Part shown: positions 60,933 through 64,000 of the stretch, piece after piece
Position numbering within the stretch: the first letter of the stretch is position 1
How the letters are laid out: every line of letters starts with the position of its first letter
Assembly (NCBI RefSeq): GCF_002332425.1
Contig: NZ_NRGS01000005.1
Location: forward strand, 124,001 to 188,000
From: Brachybacterium alimentarium
Lineage (GTDB): Bacteria > Actinomycetota > Actinomycetes > Actinomycetales > Dermabacteraceae
DNA: 64,000 nucleotides
Reading direction: 5' to 3'
The notes under the pieces: model-generated
Told to the model about the DNA's origin: nothing
Seen by the model: only the letters and a program-made list of their open reading frames with translations
The model's database searches: none
Translations under genes and position numbers: made by a program

Positions 60933-60947
60933 TTGTAGGGAGCGATG

Positions 60948-62024
60948 ATGCGAAGCACTCATGCATGGGCAGCGGACGGATCGACGGCGACGCCCTCCAC
61001 CGCGCTGCACAGGACCCTGGTCGAACGTCGTGACCTGCGGGCCGACGACATCGCAGTGCGCGTCGACTACTGCGGTGTCTGTCATAGCGACCTCCATGCG
61101 CTCCACGAGCACGGGGCGGGCGGCGGTGACGACTCCGAGGGGCCGCTGGTGCCGGGGCACGAGTTCACCGGCGTCGTGACGGAGATCGGTCCCGCGGTGC
61201 GCAGGTTCCGGGTCGGGGATGCCGTCGCCGTCGGCAACATCGTCGACGCGTGCCTGGTCTGCGACATGTGCACGGCGGGCCAGGAGAACTTCTGCCGGGA
61301 GTTCCCCACGCTCACCTACGGGGGAGTGGATCGCCGCGACGGGACGCCGACCCTCGGCGCCTTCGCGCGCGAGTACGTCGTGCGCGAGGACTTCGCCCAT
61401 CGCCTGCCGAAGGGGCTGGACCCGGCGGCCGCCGCCCCGCTGCTGTGCGCGGGGATCACCGTGTGGGAACCGCTGCGGGCGCTCGCCGTCGGGCCCGGGG
61501 CGCGCGTCGCCGTGGTGGGCCTGGGCGGGCTCGGGCACCTCGCGGTGAAGCTGGCCGTGGCGCTCGGCGCCGAGACCACCGTCATCAGCCGCTCCGCGGA
61601 CAAGTCCGAGGACGCGCGGCGGCTCGGAGCCGCAGATCTCCTGGTCTCCGGCGACCCGCAGGCCATGGCCTCGTCGCAGGGGCGGTTCGACGTCATCCTC
61701 GACACCGTGGCCGTCGCCCACGACCTCGCACCGTTCCTCGACCTGCTCGCACTCGACGGCGCCCTGGCGCAGCTCGGGTACCTCGGCCCCGTCACCATCG
61801 AGACCACGGACCTGCTGATCGGCCGCAAGAAGCTCACGTCGGGCGGCAGCGGGGGAATGGAGCAGACCGCGCAGCTCCTCGAATTCTGCGCGCACCACGA
61901 CGTGGTCGCCGACGTCGAGGTGCTGCCGTCCGCGCAGGTCGAGGAGGCACTGGAGCGGCTCGCCCGTGGCGATGTCCGCTACCGGTTCGTGCTGGACCTG
62001 TCGGATCTCGACGGCCCGGGCTGA
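60948..62024 (+). CDS. NAD(P)-dependent alcohol dehydrogenase (cinnamyl-alcohol/YahK type)
   Basis: A 358-residue zinc enzyme. Catalytic zinc ligands are Cys45 in YCGVCHSD and His71 in GHE; structural zinc uses Cys102, Cys105, Cys108 and Cys116. The coenzyme motif is GLGGLGHLAVK, followed by ISRSADK, which suits NADPH. This pattern is the CAD/YahK group that reduces aldehydes. The ATG at 60948 (AGGGAG five bases upstream) is preferred over the ATG at 60945. It is controlled by the divergent TetR protein, possibly as an aldehyde-response pair. Confidence 0.91.
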   Translation: MRSTHAWAADGSTATPSTALHRTLVERRDLRADDIAVRVDYCGVCHSDLHALHEHGAGGGDDSEGPLVPGHEFTGVVTEIGPAVRRFRVGDAVAVGNIVDACLVCDMCTAGQENFCREFPTLTYGGVDRRDGTPTLGAFAREYVVREDFAHRLPKGLDPAAAAPLLCAGITVWEPLRALAVGPGARVAVVGLGGLGHLAVKLAVALGAETTVISRSADKSEDARRLGAADLLVSGDPQAMASSQGRFDVILDTVAVAHDLAPFLDLLALDGALAQLGYLGPVTIETTDLLIGRKKLTSGGSGGMEQTAQLLEFCAHHDVVADVEVLPSAQVEEALERLARGDVRYRFVLDLSDLDGPG

Positions 62025-62045
62025 GCACTCGGGTGTCGCCGTCGC

Positions 62046-62741
62046 TCAGGCGAGCGAGCAGGCCACGCCGTTGAATCCGTGGTTGCAGTAGCCGTTCGGA
62101 ACCTTCGCGAGGTACTGCTGGTGCTCGGCCTCAGCCGTGTAGTAGATGCCGTTCCCGGCCTCCGCCAGCGGCGTCAGCTCGGTGGTGATGCTGCCGCGGC
62201 CGGCCTCGTCGAGCGCGCGCTGGTAGCGGTGGGCGGAGTCGCGCACCACGTCGCCCTGGGCCTCGGACGTCCAGTACACGGCGCTGCGGTACTCGGTGCC
62301 CACGTCATTGCCCTGCCGGTTCGCGGTGGTGGGATCGTGCTGCTCCCAGAACGAGGTGAGCAGGGCGCGCAGCGTCTCGTGGCCGCCGGTGTAGATGACC
62401 CGCACGGCCTCGGCGTGCCCGGTCTTCGCGGAGAAGACCTCTTCGTAGGTGGGGTACGGCGTATATCCGCCGGCGTACCCGGAGGAGGTGGTGTGCACCC
62501 CCGGGGTCTGCCAGGCGATGCGCTCGATCCCCCAGAAGCAGCCGCCGGCCAGGATGATCTCCTCGGCGTCGACCGGCCAGGGGTGCGGCTCGACCGGGGA
62601 GTCGGGGCCGAGCATGTCGGTGCCCAGCACGAGGTGCTCGCGCGCGAGGGGGTAGGGGTACTGGTCCCGGCCTGGGAGGGCGGCCTCCGGCGTGACCATG
62701 TCCTTCTTGTGCCCGTACAGGAGATCCATCATCTGCCACAT
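62046..62741 (-). CDS. msrA: Peptide methionine-S-sulfoxide reductase
   Basis: A 231-residue repair enzyme reducing methionine-S-sulfoxide in proteins. The catalytic motif GGCFWG has Cys68; other family blocks are SGYAGG, TGHAEAVRV, DPTTANRQGNDVGTEYRS and the C-terminal GYCNHGFNGVAC with resolving cysteines. An N-terminal extension of about 55 residues is usual for the longer actinobacterial form. ATG 62741. Monocistronic, convergent with the alcohol dehydrogenase. Confidence 0.95.
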   Translation of the reverse strand: MWQMMDLLYGHKKDMVTPEAALPGRDQYPYPLAREHLVLGTDMLGPDSPVEPHPWPVDAEEIILAGGCFWGIERIAWQTPGVHTTSSGYAGGYTPYPTYEEVFSAKTGHAEAVRVIYTGGHETLRALLTSFWEQHDPTTANRQGNDVGTEYRSAVYWTSEAQGDVVRDSAHRYQRALDEAGRGSITTELTPLAEAGNGIYYTAEAEHQQYLAKVPNGYCNHGFNGVACSLA

Positions 62742-62868
62742 GGGGATCACGCTAGTCCTGTGTGCGCTGCCGGGGCAGTGGCCAGGGAGGCTTCTCACGC
62801 GCCGCTCGGGTGGGGAATAGGCGCGAGTCGCCGCATGGGCCCGAGGGAGCGGTGTGGACACGGCCGGG

Positions 62869-62877
62869 TTATCCACA
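62869..62877 (+). other. Isolated consensus DnaA box
   Basis: TTATCCACA, the exact DnaA-box consensus. A near-matching TGTGGA stands on the opposite strand 17 bases before it. Only this one site is seen, so it is not an origin; it may be chance or a minor binding site. Confidence 0.4.
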
Positions 62878-62956
62878 ACCGGAGGCGACCCGCAGCGGGG
62901 GAGGCGGGATGCCGCTAGTGTCACGGTGATCCATTGCACAGCTGGAAGGTTCCCGC

Positions 62957-63610
62957 ATGTCCCGACGACTGCTCGCCGCCGTGGCCGCTGCCGCTCTCAC
63001 GTGCGGGATCTCCGCCTGCACCGAAGGGCAGGAGAGTGCCCGGACCGATCCGCCGGCCGATGTCGTCGCCGACGCCCCGAGCGACGGCGGCGGCGAGTCG
63101 CCGGTCAGTGATGGCGGCGGGGATGCCGAGGGGGCCGACGCCGCTGGCGGCTCGACGAGCGCCGCGGCCGACCTCCCAGCTCCCGATCCTGCTGACTTCC
63201 CGGGTATGGACGAGAACACACCCGAGGGTGCTGAGCAGACGTTTCGGTTCTTTGCGGCTCATCTGATCTGGAGTTACCAGGCTGGTGACGTTGACGTGCT
63301 AGATAGTCTGTCGGGATCTGACTGCGATTTATGTAGAGGGAATGTTGAGCAAATCCGGAAGCTTGCTGATGATGACGAACTGTGGACGTCGGCAACTATT
63401 AAAGATGTGAATCTCGTCAGTGAACGCGACGATGAGGATTTTGATGTAATGGTGGCCTACCGTGCATCGGTGTCCGCGCATATAGAGCCATCGCTTGGGC
63501 GGAACGAGCGCGATGTTCCTGCCAGGGATTACGTTTTCGGTGGGGGAATGGTGTGGCATGGTGAGGGGTGGATTGTGTCCGATGCGTCATTGTCGATCGA
63601 AGATGTGTAA
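62957..63610 (+). CDS. DUF6318-family lipoprotein, chimeric in base composition
   Basis: A 217-residue lipoprotein. The signal MSRRLLAAVAAAALTCGISAC ends at lipidated Cys21; a Gly/Asp/Ser/Ala-rich linker runs to about 78. The DUF6318 domain (about 80-215) has DFPGMDENTPEGAEQTFRFF, the paired cysteines in SDCDLCRG, and the C-terminal W-HGEGWIVSDAS. Function unknown. The first about 240 bases use the G/C-rich style of the rest of the window. From about 63240 onward codons become A/T-rich (GAT, TTT, AAA, ATT), unlike anything upstream, and this style continues to the window end. ATG 62957. Confidence 0.85.
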   Translation: MSRRLLAAVAAAALTCGISACTEGQESARTDPPADVVADAPSDGGGESPVSDGGGDAEGADAAGGSTSAAADLPAPDPADFPGMDENTPEGAEQTFRFFAAHLIWSYQAGDVDVLDSLSGSDCDLCRGNVEQIRKLADDDELWTSATIKDVNLVSERDDEDFDVMVAYRASVSAHIEPSLGRNERDVPARDYVFGGGMVWHGEGWIVSDASLSIEDV

Positions 63611-64000
63611 ATGCGAAAAGCTAGGCGGTCGCCTGCATGTGGTGGCGATTTTGGTCGCAATAGCGTTAGCGGTCTGTGTCTACTCGGAAGTCCCGTCGGT
63701 CGCGTATGCAGAGTGTTCTACCGGAGGCGACTCGTCCGGTACTTCAATGTATGTCGAATCCGGGGATAGTCGGCTTGAATTATTTGCGGACAAGAAGGTG
63801 GCTAACTGTTCGGCAGATACTTCAGAATCGAGGGGAGCATCTACTGATGGCGGCGGTGTTCATGCTGCTCCCCAAGTGATTTCACGCGAGCTGGGCGTGA
63901 ACAGCGAGTACGACTGTCTCGACCTGTACCCGGGTGCTGACGCTGGCGGGGATGCCACCGGCTGTTCGGGAACGACTAACGCGTGTGCGGCTGCCAACCT
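63603..64000 (+). CDS. Secreted cysteine-containing protein, N-terminal fragment
   Basis: A frame open to the window edge, at least 132 residues. From the ATG at 63603 (overlapping the DUF6318 stop by eight bases), a basic N-terminus (MCKCEKLGGR) and a hydrophobic helix (VVAILVAIALAVCV) precede SVAYA-EC, a plausible signal peptidase site. The mature part is Ser/Gly/Asp-rich with about six cysteines (ECS, NCS, DCL, GCS, ACA). The sequence up to about 63880 has the lower G+C style of the preceding gene; after about 63900 it turns G/C-rich again. The start is uncertain (a GTG at 63648 is possible), and I do not recognise the family. Confidence 0.6.
   Translation, partial: MCKCEKLGGRLHVVAILVAIALAVCVYSEVPSVAYAECSTGGDSSGTSMYVESGDSRLELFADKKVANCSADTSESRGASTDGGGVHAAPQVISRELGVNSEYDCLDLYPGADAGGDATGCSGTTNACAAAN

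Noticed and set aside
62853-62877. Possible replication origin from a DnaA box
   Set aside because: Only one exact box plus one partial inverted copy; no box cluster, A/T-rich unwinding region, dnaA or dnaN nearby.
63676-63879. 67-codon plus-strand frame near the right edge
   Set aside because: It overlaps the frame beginning at 63603, which has a signal peptide and stays open to the edge; the short one has no ribosome site and an Arg-rich, unfeatured translation.

Overview
The window is a strongly G+C-rich chromosome segment whose genes use GTG and even TTG starts, third-position G/C and tight ATGA/GTGA start-stop overlaps. Together with an actinobacterial-type XPB helicase, a DUF4031 protein, a DUF6318 lipoprotein and an actinobacterial-style RNase HI, this points to a Gram-positive actinobacterium. 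A Brachybacterium-like member of the Dermabacteraceae/Micrococcales is my best guess, inferred from gene content rather than from a marker gene. The window is almost wholly coding. I see no prophage, no insertion sequence and no CRISPR array.

Layout. 1-8 kb: a metal-efflux pair (ArsR sensor plus truncated CDF transporter), an acyl-CoA ligase, a DEAD-box RNA helicase coupled to a rhodanese, and a LacI regulator followed by a family-2 glycosidase. 8-18 kb: a methyltransferase/GNAT pair; a YtrA-type GntR regulator controlling two ATPase-permease modules, the second permease of which is frameshifted; an alcohol dehydrogenase; and an RNase HI-NTF2 fusion in a run with DUF418 and DUF4031 genes. 18-29 kb: a two-component system, a LapA-like protein, XPB helicase, 6-phosphogluconate dehydrogenase, small membrane proteins, a helicase-associated protein, one tRNA(UAA) and a YggS protein. 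29-39 kb: a ROK regulator, an MFS exporter, a trans-sulfuration enzyme, a Bax-inhibitor-like protein, cardiolipin synthase, two tandem paralogous secreted/anchored proteins and a ThiD-like kinase. 39-48 kb: a family-3 glycosidase lipoprotein, a small unknown gene coupled to an S9 peptidase and a degenerate alpha/beta hydrolase, a DUF2079 membrane protein and a secreted subtilase.

48.8-59.6 kb is the clearest functional system: a complete sialic-acid scavenging operon on the minus strand. A lipoprotein binding protein, a permease, a fused permease-ATPase and a second ATPase import the sugar. NanA, NanK and NanE convert it to N-acetylglucosamine-6-phosphate, and a Tat-exported sialidase releases it from glycans. 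A divergent FadR-type regulator, with a perfect ATCAGAC-N7-GTCTGAT palindrome in the shared intergenic region, is the likely NanR.

59.6-64 kb: an orphan ArsD-fold protein, a TetR/alcohol dehydrogenase divergent pair with a readable promoter and operator, MsrA, and a DUF6318 lipoprotein whose second half changes sharply to a lower G+C style. That change continues into a cysteine-containing secreted protein that runs off the right edge, so the window seems to end at the border of an accessory region. The most unusual observations are the frameshifted permease, the missing nucleophile serine in the hydrolase, the Cys-to-Ser change in the ThiD-like kinase, the short-variable-loop tRNA(UAA), and the chimeric gene at the right border.
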